Made by a program: the position numbers and the translations under genes. 64,000 nt of DNA from Owenweeksia hongkongensis DSM 17368 (GTDB taxonomy: Bacteria; Bacteroidota; Bacteroidia; Flavobacteriales; Schleiferiaceae): positions 2,914,001 to 2,978,000 of the forward strand of contig NC_016599.1 of the NCBI RefSeq assembly GCF_000236705.1, in the 5' to 3' direction. Of this stretch, positions 16,820-26,438 are shown piece by piece. Within the stretch, counting starts at the first letter, position 1; the number at the start of each line of letters is the position of its first letter. The notes beneath the pieces were generated by a model. It was given only the letters and a program-made list of their open reading frames with translations. It ran no database searches and was not told the origin of the DNA.

Positions 16820-18703
16820 ATGAATAAAAAGTTTCTCGTTTTAGTAATTATCGCTTTTGTAACCATTGGTATGCAGTTTTCCTTTATGGTAAAAAATACA
16901 ACCGATGATGTGCGAAACCTTGCACTAACGTATGCCACTGAAATGCTAAAGGCCACTGAAAAATTAGAAATTACGGCTCAGGCATTCAGCGATGGAGAAG
17001 TGGATGCGGAGAGCTTTAGGCAGGTTGTTTTTGAAACGAGAAAAGTGTACAAGCAAAATGAATTTTTGCTTGAATACTTTTACCCTATTACTGTAAAAGG
17101 GCAAATAAACGGAGCGCCATTGCCACATCTTGACCCTTATTTTCCGCGCCCGGTAATTCATGAACCGACTGGGTTGCAAACTATTGATGAGATTGCTTTT
17201 TCAGAAGAGATTGATGAGAACAAAGATGAGCTGGTAAAGCTTTCGCATGATGTGAATATCCATTATCGAAACCTATACAGAGATTTTAAAAATCATCCTT
17301 TTTTGGATAGAGAAGTGTTTGAAGCCGCTCGCTTTGAGATCATACGTATTTTCACTATGGGTGTAAGCGGTTTTGATACACCTGGCTCGCTAAATGGAAT
17401 TGAGGAAAGTAAGTCTGCTTTGGAGGCACTTAGAGATTGCTTTGAAAAATACACTCAGGATCTTGATAAAGAGGATAAACGTGTAGGTAAGAATACCATT
17501 AAACTTTTTGATGGTGCAATTGAAGCAGTGTCTAATAGTCCCGATTTCAATGAATTTGATCGCTTGGCCTTTCTCAAAGAATATATAGATCCACTTTTTG
17601 CCGCTATTTTGGATCTTCAGCTTGCGCTAAACATTGAAACTATTAACGAAACTACCTCTCTAAAACAATCTACAAACTACTTTGCTCGAAGCATTTTTGA
17701 TGAGGATTTTCTCAACCCTTATTACTACACTCGTTTTGGTAAAAATTCGGATAATCCAAAGCTTAGAGAACTTGGTGAAAAACTATTTTATGAAACCCGA
17801 TTAAGTGCAGATGGACGTGGGAGTTGTGCTAGCTGCCATCATCCCGATAAGGCTTTTACTGATGGTCAGCCAAAATCAAAAGCACTAAATGGCGATGGAG
17901 AACTGTTGCGAAATGCACCTACTCTTTTAAATTCAGCTTACGCAAAACGTTTCTTCCTGGATATGCGAGCCATGAAGCTGGAAGATCAGGTGGAGCATGT
18001 GGTGATCAATCCTAAAGAATTTCACACAAGCTTTCCAAGCATGTTTAAAACGATTGAACAAGACAGTATCTACAAAAATATGTTTGCCATGGCCTTTCCT
18101 GAATTTGCAGGCAAACAAATGATAAATAAAACTACCGTTTCACAGGCCTTGGCGTCTTATATGATTAGCTTGAAATCCTTCAATAGCCCTTTTGATAAAT
18201 ACGTGAGAGGGGAAACAGACCATATTGATAAAAGTGTAAAACGAGGCTTCAACCTCTTTATGGGAAAAGCAGCTTGTGGTACTTGCCACTTTGCACCAAC
18301 CTTTGCCGGACTTGCGCCACCCATGTATCAGGATAGTGAATCAGAGGTACTTGGCGTGTTAAAAAATCCCAAGGCAGAGGTGCCAGAAATTGATACGGAT
18401 CGCGGACGAGGGGTAAATAAAAACCCTATGGAAGAGGTATGGTTTTATGATATGTCTTTTAAAACTGTAACTGTAAGAAATGTGGAGTTTACGGGGCCTT
18501 ATTTTCATAATGGAGCTTACGAAACTCTAGAAGAAGTCCTTGAATTTTACAATAATGGAGGAGCTGTAGGTTTAGGTCTAGACTTAGACCATCAAACGCT
18601 TGCCGGTGATTCTTTAAAACTTGAACCCAGCGAAGTGCAAGAGATCATTTCCTTCATGAAATCTCTTTCCGATGTTAGCTCCTTTCAAGAAGTCAATTTC
18701 TAA
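16820..18703 (+). CDS. Di-haem cytochrome c peroxidase / MauG family protein
   Basis: Start placed at MNKKFLVLVIIAFVTIGMQF, a signal or anchor sequence; an earlier in-frame codon would lie inside the terminator. About 627 residues. Two CxxCH haem sites are visible: CASCH at ~336-340 and CGTCH at ~486-490, in the order of bacterial cytochrome c peroxidases. VRNVEFTGPYFHNGAYETLEEV near the end is a family motif. Roughly 300 helical residues precede the peroxidase part; I do not recognise a domain there. Likely periplasmic, reducing peroxide or acting on a protein or small-molecule substrate. Confidence 0.87.
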   Translation: MNKKFLVLVIIAFVTIGMQFSFMVKNTTDDVRNLALTYATEMLKATEKLEITAQAFSDGEVDAESFRQVVFETRKVYKQNEFLLEYFYPITVKGQINGAPLPHLDPYFPRPVIHEPTGLQTIDEIAFSEEIDENKDELVKLSHDVNIHYRNLYRDFKNHPFLDREVFEAARFEIIRIFTMGVSGFDTPGSLNGIEESKSALEALRDCFEKYTQDLDKEDKRVGKNTIKLFDGAIEAVSNSPDFNEFDRLAFLKEYIDPLFAAILDLQLALNIETINETTSLKQSTNYFARSIFDEDFLNPYYYTRFGKNSDNPKLRELGEKLFYETRLSADGRGSCASCHHPDKAFTDGQPKSKALNGDGELLRNAPTLLNSAYAKRFFLDMRAMKLEDQVEHVVINPKEFHTSFPSMFKTIEQDSIYKNMFAMAFPEFAGKQMINKTTVSQALASYMISLKSFNSPFDKYVRGETDHIDKSVKRGFNLFMGKAACGTCHFAPTFAGLAPPMYQDSESEVLGVLKNPKAEVPEIDTDRGRGVNKNPMEEVWFYDMSFKTVTVRNVEFTGPYFHNGAYETLEEVLEFYNNGGAVGLGLDLDHQTLAGDSLKLEPSEVQEIISFMKSLSDVSSFQEVNF

Positions 18704-18790
18704 GAGTTATTATATGGAGTAAATTAATTTTAGAAATTCCCATTTGGAGAATATTCCTACGGGAATGATTCAGTATATTATTGATTAACA

Positions 18791-21235
18791 GTGTGGTTGG
18801 ATTTTGGGCTAGAGTTTGCATGGAGCATTGATATAAATAAGGGGATTTTGCTAAAGTATTTACTAACCATATGCTTCTCAAGCATATTCTTGATGTGTAT
18901 TAATGCTCAGCCCTCTGCTAAACTAGGCGTGCTCGATCTTCGTGAAGTTAACTTTTCTGGGCAGACAACAGTTCCCTTGTCAGGTGAATGGCGTGTGTAT
19001 CCCGGGGAGTATTATGCGCAAGAAAGAATCGTGGACACTGCGGGACTATTTTTTGATCCTGCAAACGGCTGGTACGGTGAGAGAGGGGGTATGTTTCGTA
19101 AACAACAGACAGGAATTGCTACCTACGATTTGACAGTAGTCATATCTGAGGATGCCCCGAACCTATCTGTTAAAATCCCAATAATAAACACTGCCTACAA
19201 ATTGCTAGTAAATAACGAGCAAGTTGCTAGTGTGGGAAAAGTTGGGAAGTTTGATGAAACCAGCGAACCGTATTGGGAATACTTTACACGTTCGGTAAAA
19301 TTAAGTCCTGGTAGAAATAACTTTCGTCTAATTATTTCAAATTTTGATCACCATCGTGCAGGTATGTTTCAACCCATAGTTTTGGGTGAAGAGTCTCATA
19401 TGAATACTATCCGAAACCTTAGGGTGGGCAGTGTTTTGTTTTTGACTGGATGTCTATTGGTGGCAGGTGTTTTTGCTCTGGGTCTTTTTTGGTTCAAAAC
19501 CTCGGATGTATCGGGACTTCTGTTTTTCTTCTTTTGTATTTTCTATAGTTTTTGGGTTTCAACTAGCAGTTATGTAGTTATACCTTCTTTGCTCAGTGAT
19601 TGGACGTGGATTTCTGTAATCAGACTTGAGTACATGACTCTTGCCTTTTCCATAATTTTTTACGGGTACTTCATTAATGCTACTTTAAAGGAAAACGTAA
19701 AATCGTGGATATTTCACCTTTGTACAATTATCAGCTTACTCTTCATTTCGGTCACGTTATTTGGGGAAGCATCCTTGTTTACAATGGTATACCCATATTT
19801 TATCGCATTCATGGGGATCATTTACTTTTTAATAATTATTAGTGCACTTAAGCTAGCCTTGTTTTCTCATAAACTCACTTGGATAAATTTAATAGGTTAT
19901 ACAGCACTTTGTCTAGTTATTGTAATGAGGGTCTTGACTTCTAACGGAGTTATTCCTGAGTATAAGGGGTTAGATGTCATCGGTAATATTACTTTCATTT
20001 TTTCTCAAGCAATGTTCATGGCTATCATGTTTGGGCGTAAGTATCGAGATACTTCATTGGCAGCATTGGCGGCATCGCGCACAAGGGATGATTTTTTGAA
20101 TACAATGAGTCATGAGCTCAAAACCCCCATGAACGCTATTTTGGGAATGGCTACTTTTTTAGAGAAATCAAAGTTGTCAAATTCTCAAAGGGATAAATTA
20201 AAAGCTATAAAAAGTAATGGTGAATCGCTGATGTCGCTTATTACCGATGTGCTCAGTATTTCTGAAGTAGGAACAGGTAAACTGAAACTTAAAAACACTG
20301 TGTTGAGCATTGAGTCTTGCGTAGATTCTGCATTGTCATTATCCAAACAACATCTGAATAAAGAAAAAGTAAAATTCACTTCTTACATAGATCCTAAGCT
20401 GCCAAAACATGTGAGAGGAGACAGTTCTCGCATAAAGCAGGTGTTGATGCATGTTCTTAATGGCGCTTTTAAAAGCACCAGTAAGGGAGTGGTGGAGCTG
20501 CAGGTGAAGTTGGATTCGCAGGATGAGGACAAAGTTTGTGTGAGATTTGAATTATCTGATACGGGGAATAGGAATCATGATGGAAGTGCTTCATCGAGTT
20601 TTAGTTTATTTAAGGTGGGTAGCCTTAGTGGTAAGTCTCAGAAGCCGGCTGAAGGTGAAATGCACATGGTTAAGGAACTAGTAGAGCTTATGGGGGGGAC
20701 GCTGGAAATAAGTAGAGTGAACACCAAAGGAACCAAGGTGGTGTTTACCTTAGCGCTTCAAACGTTTGATGAGAATACTAATAGACGCACCCGTTCCATG
20801 TTTACAGGGCATGAAGTGGATCCAACACTTAAGGTATTATATGCCGAAGATAATCCGGTAAATCAAAAGCTCATTGTACTAATGTTGGATGCCTTAGGGT
20901 TAAAAGTAGACATTGCCAAGGATGGTAATGAGGCTGTGGAAATGGCGACTAAAAAATATTACAATATCATTTTAATGGATATTCAAATGCCGGTTATGGA
21001 TGGCCTCGAAGCATCTAGACGTATTATTCAAAACTCTAGTGCAAGACCCATAATCATTGCTACTACAGCAAACTTGGCTGAGGTGGATAAACGCAAGTGC
21101 TTTGAAGCAGGTATGAATGACTTTGTAAGCAAGCCAATAAATCAGGAAGAATTAAAACTAACCATTATAAAGTGGCAGGGTCTTAAAAAGTATCTTGATG
21201 ATTCTGATGATAGTATTGTCAAGCTCTCATCCTAG
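18791..21235 (+). CDS. Hybrid sensor histidine kinase (7TMR-DISM type) with receiver domain
   Basis: Up to 814 residues. The start is uncertain: GTG at 18791 or TTG at 18848 just before a hydrophobic signal (LLTICFSSIFLMCINA). A periplasmic beta-domain (~45-195, VPLSGEWRVYPGEYY) resembles 7TMR-DISMED. About seven membrane helices follow (~205-415), then HisKA with phospho-His441 (MSHELKTPMNAILG), an ATPase-like region (~500-665) and a receiver domain (~680-800) with Asp730 (MDIQMPVMDG) and Lys781. The ATPase region keeps an N-box-like LNGAFKST, but the G1 site reads DTGNRNHDG and the glycine-rich G2 loop is not recognisable. A role as a phosphatase, or a pseudo-kinase relaying through the receiver, is therefore possible. 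Confidence 0.85.
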   Translation: MWLDFGLEFAWSIDINKGILLKYLLTICFSSIFLMCINAQPSAKLGVLDLREVNFSGQTTVPLSGEWRVYPGEYYAQERIVDTAGLFFDPANGWYGERGGMFRKQQTGIATYDLTVVISEDAPNLSVKIPIINTAYKLLVNNEQVASVGKVGKFDETSEPYWEYFTRSVKLSPGRNNFRLIISNFDHHRAGMFQPIVLGEESHMNTIRNLRVGSVLFLTGCLLVAGVFALGLFWFKTSDVSGLLFFFFCIFYSFWVSTSSYVVIPSLLSDWTWISVIRLEYMTLAFSIIFYGYFINATLKENVKSWIFHLCTIISLLFISVTLFGEASLFTMVYPYFIAFMGIIYFLIIISALKLALFSHKLTWINLIGYTALCLVIVMRVLTSNGVIPEYKGLDVIGNITFIFSQAMFMAIMFGRKYRDTSLAALAASRTRDDFLNTMSHELKTPMNAILGMATFLEKSKLSNSQRDKLKAIKSNGESLMSLITDVLSISEVGTGKLKLKNTVLSIESCVDSALSLSKQHLNKEKVKFTSYIDPKLPKHVRGDSSRIKQVLMHVLNGAFKSTSKGVVELQVKLDSQDEDKVCVRFELSDTGNRNHDGSASSSFSLFKVGSLSGKSQKPAEGEMHMVKELVELMGGTLEISRVNTKGTKVVFTLALQTFDENTNRRTRSMFTGHEVDPTLKVLYAEDNPVNQKLIVLMLDALGLKVDIAKDGNEAVEMATKKYYNIILMDIQMPVMDGLEASRRIIQNSSARPIIIATTANLAEVDKRKCFEAGMNDFVSKPINQEELKLTIIKWQGLKKYLDDSDDSIVKLSS

Positions 21236-21871
21236 TTATAGGGCTTGCTGCACCACTTTTCCTGAAATTATAAAGATGTGATCATCTTTTTTCGGGGAGA
21301 TAATGTGAAGGCCGGTAAATTCTCCAAAGGCTGGTAACACTCCATTTTTTTTACCAAAATAAAAACAAGGCAGACGCATACTTTGCCTTCCTTTTCTTTG
21401 CATTCTTACTCCGGGGTGCAAGTGTCCACTTAGGTTATAAAGGCTTGGATGCTCTTCTGGTTCATGCGTAAAATTGTAAGGTTCGAGGTTTAGTTCACGA
21501 ACCACCCTCATTGTCGTGTTATCATAACTATGCTTATGCAAAATGTCATGGTTTCCTTGTATAAGTGTGAATTCCACATTTGGAAATTCTAACAGTAACT
21601 CTTTAAACAGGAGCCACTCAGTGTTCATTTCAGAATGAAACAAGTCTCCAAGAAAGAGTACTTTTTCTGGTTTGTACTCTGTGATTAGCTGCTGTAAAGT
21701 ATTCAGGTTTCTATGTGCAGCTTGTTCAGGAATGGCCATTCCTGCTTTGCGAAAATGCGTCACCTTCCCAAAGTGTGCGTCAGCAATTAGCAATGCCTTT
21801 TGGTCTTCCCAATAGATTGCTTTTTCTGGTAATAGCTGCAAAGTTTGATTGAGATGATGGAAAGAAAGCAT
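21236..21871 (-). CDS. pdeM: PdeM-like metallophosphoesterase (ligase-associated DNA repair type)
   Basis: 211 residues with the calcineurin-like metal-site series: DAHFGK, GDLFHS, GNHD and SGHLHPGV. The opening LPEKAIYWEDQKALLIADAHFGKV is characteristic of the endonuclease PdeM that accompanies ATP-dependent ligase and DEXH helicase in bacterial DNA repair clusters. The helicase of that set lies about 10.5 kb away at 32.4-34.8 kb, and the ligase and exonuclease are not in the window. It is convergent with the kinase gene, with no gap between the stops. Confidence 0.82.
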   Translation of the reverse strand: MLSFHHLNQTLQLLPEKAIYWEDQKALLIADAHFGKVTHFRKAGMAIPEQAAHRNLNTLQQLITEYKPEKVLFLGDLFHSEMNTEWLLFKELLLEFPNVEFTLIQGNHDILHKHSYDNTTMRVVRELNLEPYNFTHEPEEHPSLYNLSGHLHPGVRMQRKGRQSMRLPCFYFGKKNGVLPAFGEFTGLHIISPKKDDHIFIISGKVVQQAL

Positions 21872-21895
21872 CGCGTGACGAAACGAAAGTTGTTA

Positions 21896-22525
21896 CTACT
21901 TCAAAACAGCCATACAGCGAAATCCAAGAGAAGGAGAGGGAGAGTGATACTCTTTAGTTTCGAGGCAAGTTGTGCGATTGGCTCCAGCAATAGAAATCCC
22001 TTCTTTATTGGTCATTTCAGCTGCATTTTCACAAATTCCTGAAAAAGTACGGAAGCCAAAATTGGTAGAATAAAGCCCCTCGGCCATTTTGTTTTTATCC
22101 TCATCCCGTGTCACCATTTTATATTCTTTTAGCGAGGGGAGTTTGTATTCAATCTTTCGATGTTCTTTTTCACTTACCCTTGCTGACCTCCATTCACAGT
22201 AGGCAATTGCTTGCTGGTAAGAAACACCAACTAAAGGGTAGTCATCATAAGCTTTGGAGGCGATAAAGTTTTCTCCATAGGCCATCTCCCATACGGCAAA
22301 GTCTGGAAGTGACTGTTTGTACTCTTCAGACTCTTCGCCTTCCTGCTCTTTGATGTCATATAAATATTCCTTCCACGCTATGTTGGTGATTTCAGTTTTG
22401 TCCAAAAAAGTATTTGCTAAACCAGGTACACTAGAGGTGCCTGCTGGATTTTTCCGGTAAGGGGAAAAGGAGCTAAGAATAATTGCTCCAACAAAAATGG
22501 TCAATGTGTATTTGAAAAAATGCAT
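21896..22525 (-). CDS. Small formylglycine-generating-enzyme-like (SUMF1-fold) exported protein
   Basis: 209 residues. Hydrophobic N-terminus MHFFKYTLTIFVGAIILSSF is a signal or anchor. The body has the SUMF1/FGE pattern: FLDKTEITNIAWKEYLYDI, PLVGVSYQQAIAYCEWRSAR, LPSLKEYK, and the end SPSLGFRCMAV. It is shorter than catalytic FGEs. The active-site cysteine pair of true FGE is not evident, so it may be a structural GldK-like relative. Same strand as pdeM, with a gap of 24 bases. Confidence 0.7.
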   Translation of the reverse strand: MHFFKYTLTIFVGAIILSSFSPYRKNPAGTSSVPGLANTFLDKTEITNIAWKEYLYDIKEQEGEESEEYKQSLPDFAVWEMAYGENFIASKAYDDYPLVGVSYQQAIAYCEWRSARVSEKEHRKIEYKLPSLKEYKMVTRDEDKNKMAEGLYSTNFGFRTFSGICENAAEMTNKEGISIAGANRTTCLETKEYHSPSPSLGFRCMAVLK

Positions 22526-22566
22526 AGATCAAATTTAGGAGTTTGTGTAGGAATTACAATCTGGCA

Positions 22567-22600
22567 TAAAAAAACCGCTCCGATGCACATCGAAGCGGTT
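22567..22600 (-). terminator. Terminator after the S46 peptidase
   Basis: On the minus strand AACCGCTTCGATG / CATCGGAGCGGTT with a tiny loop is followed by TTTTTTT. Confidence 0.85.
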
Positions 22601-22625
22601 CCTTAAAAGTCAGAGACTCTATGTC

Positions 22626-24905
22626 TTAGTTCTGCACGTTCACAGCTTCGTCAATCTCTTTTTTGCTTTCTACAGAAGGTGTTTCACTTGCTGCTGATCT
22701 TACAATGTTCATTTCTTCAATGAGGTTGGTAGCGCCAGCATACTTATCAATAATGAAAAGGATGTAGCGAGAGTCAACCGAAATGGTGCGTTGCAATCTA
22801 TCTTCAAAGAAAATATCACCGCTCATTGCTTCCCAGTTTCCATCAAATGCACAACCGATAAGTTCTCCTTTGGCATTGATAACAGGGCTTCCTGAGTTAC
22901 CACCAGTAATATCATTATTACTAATAAAGCAAACTGGTAATTTCCCTTCTTCATTTGCATAAGGGCCAAAGTCACCTTCTTTTATCATTTCCTGAAGCTT
23001 TTCAGGCACTACAAATTCTGGATCATTTGGATCTTCTTTTTGAAGGATACCGTCAGCAGTGGTGTAGTAGTTATAGAATACGCCATCTTTTGGGTGGTAG
23101 CTTCCTACATTACCATAAGTTACACGCATGGTGCTGTTTGCATCAGGAGCGTAATTCTTGTCTGGGTTCATTTCTCTAAGACCAGCGGTGAATAGACGGT
23201 AACCTTTTTCCATGTTAGCATCTACATCAGCGTGAGCTTCAGACGAACCTCTGTACATGGTATAAAGTTCGTTTCCTACAATAGAAGCTAGATCGTTGTC
23301 TAGTTCTTTTTGGCTTGGATCTTCTAAGTATTCAAGCACTCTTTCTTTGCTTACCAAAAATGATTTGTCATATACCTTATCGGCAAATTTGTCCCAATCG
23401 CCTTTGTACTTTTTGTTTACCATAGCAAAGAATTCTGGCTGTTGGTCAGGTTTTACATCTTTGCTGTACATTTTAAACAGGCTAGCAAAAAGCTCTTTAT
23501 CCAAAGCTTGGTTATAATCCTTAAAGTGACTTTCTACCTGCTCATTAAGGCTAGCCATTACAGAGTTTATTTTGCCTTCATACTCTTCTTTGATAGCTTG
23601 CTTTTCTTCATCAGTTTTAGCCTCTTTCATTTTGGCTTCCATCTGCTCTTTCATGCTAAATGTAGCACCCATCAAACGATTGAAACGGAAGGCAAACAAA
23701 GCTAAATCAGAACCTGTAAGTCCAGCTTCGATTACATACACATTAGCAGCTACATAACTGTCAGATTCAGCATAAGCATTTTTCAAAAGAGGCAGGGCTT
23801 GTCCATATTTCTCTTTACGAGCAGGGTTGGCACTTACCCAATTGTCAAAATCTTCTTCTATTACTAGTTTCTTATCGTAAACTTTATTGTTTTTAAGCTG
23901 CTCAGTTTGCCCGATAAAGTATTTCCAATAGTTAGAAACACGAGCATATTTAGAAGAATACTGGATACGAGTAGCTTCATCAGCTTCCATGTACTTCTTC
24001 ATTATGGCAAGCTTCTCCTCACGAATTTTCACCACAGTAGGGTTGTACTTATCAATAGCTTGCTGCACTCCATAGCTGCTCAAGAAGCGATCTGTGCTTC
24101 CTGGGTAACCAAAAATCATAGTAAAGTCACCATCCTTTACACCATCCACAGAAACTGGTAGAGAGTGCTTAGGCTTCAATGGAATGTTTTCTTCCGAGTA
24201 CTCTGCTGGCGAACCATCAGGCGCGGTGTACACGCGAAACATAGAAAAATCACCAGTATGACGTGGCCACATCCAGTTATCGGTGTCTCCACCAAATTTA
24301 CCTACTGAGCTAGGAGGTGCTCCTACCAAACGAACGTCATTAAACGTTTCATAAACAAAAAGGTAAAATTCATTTCCGTGAAAAAAGCTTTTTACGTTAG
24401 CGTCATAATGATTGCCGTTGGTAGCTTCGTCAGAAATAGTTTTTCCCATTTCACGGATCTTAGCATCACGCTCGTCCTGGGTCATTTCTTCGGTAAGCTC
24501 AGCATTTACTCTTTCGCTCACATCTTCCATTCTTACCAAAAAGCGAACAAAAAGACCTTCGTTTGGCAATTCCTCTTTGTAAGAACGTGCCCAAAAGCCA
24601 TCATCCAAGTAATTGTGTTCAACAGTAGAATGTGTTTGAATAGCTTCAAAACCACAGTGGTGATTGGTTAATAAAAGACCGTTTTCTGAAATGATTTCTC
24701 CCGTACAAAATCCTCCAAGAGAAACAATAGCGTCTTTAAGACTTGAGTTGTTCACTGAATATAACTCTTCAGCGGTAAGCTGTAGGCCGTGAGCCTTCAT
24801 ATCTTCATAGTTGCGGTTTAGCAAAATAGGCAACCACATTCCTTCGTCTGCAAATGATGGCAAGGCTAGCAAAAATGCGAGAGCCAATGCAAAGAACTTC
24901 TTCAT
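22626..24905 (-). CDS. S46 family dipeptidyl peptidase, DPP7 type
   Basis: Start set at MKKFFALALAFLLALPSFA, a clean signal peptide, giving 759 residues; a longer frame to 25028 would run over the promoter. Catalytic elements are visible: His in LLTNHHCG (~82-83), Asp in GGDTDNWMWPRHTGDFSMFR, and Ser671 in TGGNSGSPV. Eighteen residues after the Ser is Gly (AFDG). In this family Gly here marks DPP7-like preference for hydrophobic P1 residues, whereas Arg marks the acid-specific DPP11. It probably cuts dipeptides from peptides in the periplasm. A good promoter lies upstream. Confidence 0.92.
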   Translation of the reverse strand: MKKFFALALAFLLALPSFADEGMWLPILLNRNYEDMKAHGLQLTAEELYSVNNSSLKDAIVSLGGFCTGEIISENGLLLTNHHCGFEAIQTHSTVEHNYLDDGFWARSYKEELPNEGLFVRFLVRMEDVSERVNAELTEEMTQDERDAKIREMGKTISDEATNGNHYDANVKSFFHGNEFYLFVYETFNDVRLVGAPPSSVGKFGGDTDNWMWPRHTGDFSMFRVYTAPDGSPAEYSEENIPLKPKHSLPVSVDGVKDGDFTMIFGYPGSTDRFLSSYGVQQAIDKYNPTVVKIREEKLAIMKKYMEADEATRIQYSSKYARVSNYWKYFIGQTEQLKNNKVYDKKLVIEEDFDNWVSANPARKEKYGQALPLLKNAYAESDSYVAANVYVIEAGLTGSDLALFAFRFNRLMGATFSMKEQMEAKMKEAKTDEEKQAIKEEYEGKINSVMASLNEQVESHFKDYNQALDKELFASLFKMYSKDVKPDQQPEFFAMVNKKYKGDWDKFADKVYDKSFLVSKERVLEYLEDPSQKELDNDLASIVGNELYTMYRGSSEAHADVDANMEKGYRLFTAGLREMNPDKNYAPDANSTMRVTYGNVGSYHPKDGVFYNYYTTADGILQKEDPNDPEFVVPEKLQEMIKEGDFGPYANEEGKLPVCFISNNDITGGNSGSPVINAKGELIGCAFDGNWEAMSGDIFFEDRLQRTISVDSRYILFIIDKYAGATNLIEEMNIVRSAASETPSVESKKEIDEAVNVQN

Positions 24906-24979
24906 TGTTTGTGTATTAAGTTTAAATAGGATGGCGAAAATAAACAAATAAACATGTTTTCTCTTCTCCATATTTTCGG

Positions 24980-25009
24980 CAAAGGTAAGCCCTATACAGG
25001 AAGGGGCAA
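24980..25009 (-). promoter_or_regulatory. Promoter of the S46 peptidase gene
   Basis: On the minus strand TTG (25009-25007), 19 bases, then TACCTTTG (24987-24980): a full match to the Bacteroidota -33/-7 pattern. It leaves a leader of about 70 bases. I see no gene in the remaining spacer to 25240. Confidence 0.7.
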
Positions 25010-25240
25010 TACTAATTGAAACAGTCATCTACTGATATGCTATCCGTCACTTACTCAGTAATGCTTTTAGGGGTGCCAATGAGGTGGTTTATTTGTAATG
25101 TAAAATAAAGCATGATTTAATAAAGGCGCAGCGTAAGTTGCACTTGGTTGAAGGAAAGGCTAGCCTTTTTTCTTGTGCATGACCGAAGTTATGGTTTACA
25201 TCTCAAGTGTTATTTTAGCCCTCCATATAAAATGTAATAG

Positions 25241-26110
25241 ATGGTTGTTTACAACGCGAAGGACTGGTTTGGGTTAATATTTAAATTTCATAAAGCGGAG
25301 ACGTTTCATAAGCTAAGGCTGGTGATGCTGAGCTTGGCGGTATATACCGCCATAATATGTGTTATAGAAATTGATATCTATCATTTACAGTATGCATCTA
25401 CCACAGCAGTGCATAGTCTTTTGGGTTTTGTTATTTCTCTTCTTTTAGTTTTTAGAACTAATACCGCCTATGATAGATGGTGGGAAGGACGTAAACAGTG
25501 GGGAGCTTTAGTAAACGTGAGTCGTAATTTTTCTTTAAAAATCAATGCTTTTATTCCTAAAGAGGAAAAGGAGCGAAAGATGAAATTAGCGGCTATGACA
25601 GCTGCTTATGCGGGAGTATTAAGAGATCATTTACGAAATGAGTCAACCTTTGTGATAGCTACCAATTTGCCCGACTTTATGAAAGATGAGGTTGGTGACA
25701 CAGAGCATATTCCAAATTTTTTGGCAAATGCTATGCAGCATAGCCTTTTGGAGATGTATCAAAAAGAGGAGATAAGTGAAGGAGCCTACCTGGCCATGCT
25801 TCAAGACTTGAATGCTTTTACAGATATATGTGGCGCTTGTGAGCGAATTAAGAAAACGCCAATACCTTATACGTATAACATCTTTATCAAGAAGTTCATC
25901 TTTGCCTACATCATGACCATGCCTTTTGGTTTCGTTTCTGACTTTGGCTATTGGACGGTAGGCATCACCATTTTCACCTTTTATGCCTTGGCAAGTTTGG
26001 AGCTTATTGCTGAAGAAATTGAAGATCCGTTTGGAAAAGACTCTAATGACTTGCCTACTGATGGTTTGGCTGAGACTATAGCAAAGAATGTTGCGGAGGT
26101 GGTGAGGTAG
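25241..26110 (+). CDS. Bestrophin family (UPF0187) anion channel
   Basis: 289 residues. Features: N-terminal FKFHKAETFHKLRLVMLSLAVY, the family core HSLLGFVISLLLVFRTNTAY followed by DRWWEGRKQWGALVN, and the C-terminal block IPYTYNIFIKKFIFAYIMTM with EEIEDPFG. Four membrane helices are expected. Bacterial homologues form pentameric channels in the inner membrane; the physiological ion here is unknown. The gene stands alone with spacers on both sides. Confidence 0.88.
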   Translation: MVVYNAKDWFGLIFKFHKAETFHKLRLVMLSLAVYTAIICVIEIDIYHLQYASTTAVHSLLGFVISLLLVFRTNTAYDRWWEGRKQWGALVNVSRNFSLKINAFIPKEEKERKMKLAAMTAAYAGVLRDHLRNESTFVIATNLPDFMKDEVGDTEHIPNFLANAMQHSLLEMYQKEEISEGAYLAMLQDLNAFTDICGACERIKKTPIPYTYNIFIKKFIFAYIMTMPFGFVSDFGYWTVGITIFTFYALASLELIAEEIEDPFGKDSNDLPTDGLAETIAKNVAEVVR

Positions 26111-26127
26111 TTTGTTGGTTAGAAAAT

Positions 26128-26215
26128 CGCGCAGATTTCGCGGATAGTCGCAGAATTTGTTTCACGCAAAGCCGCAAAGAACGCTAAGAACTACTCTGTG
26201 TACTCAGTGGTGAAA
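26128..26215. repeat. Dispersed CGCAAAG-type repeat, copy A
   Basis: Contains TTTCACGCAAAGCCGCAAAG (26160-26179), identical over 20 nt to 44323-44342, with related words (TCGCGCAGATTTCGCGGA, CTCTGTGTACTCAGTGG) around it. The rest of the spacer to 26438 has an imperfect inverted repeat near 26349-26397 and no gene that I see. Confidence 0.65.
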
Positions 26216-26438
26216 GCTAGAGCTCAAATAAAAACGATGCAGCGGATTTTCCTGATTTAATTTAGCTCTAGAGTGGCGAAACCTGGGAGTATCACTTTGC
26301 TGCATTCTTTGAGGAGTGCCAATAAGTACAGCAGATTAGTAAAGTGTTTATTACGGTAGCCTCAAAGCACAGGGCTTGGAGGTAATTATAAGGAATGTAA
26401 CGGGAATTCTCGTTTGCCATTAGTTAGAGTTAATAAGA

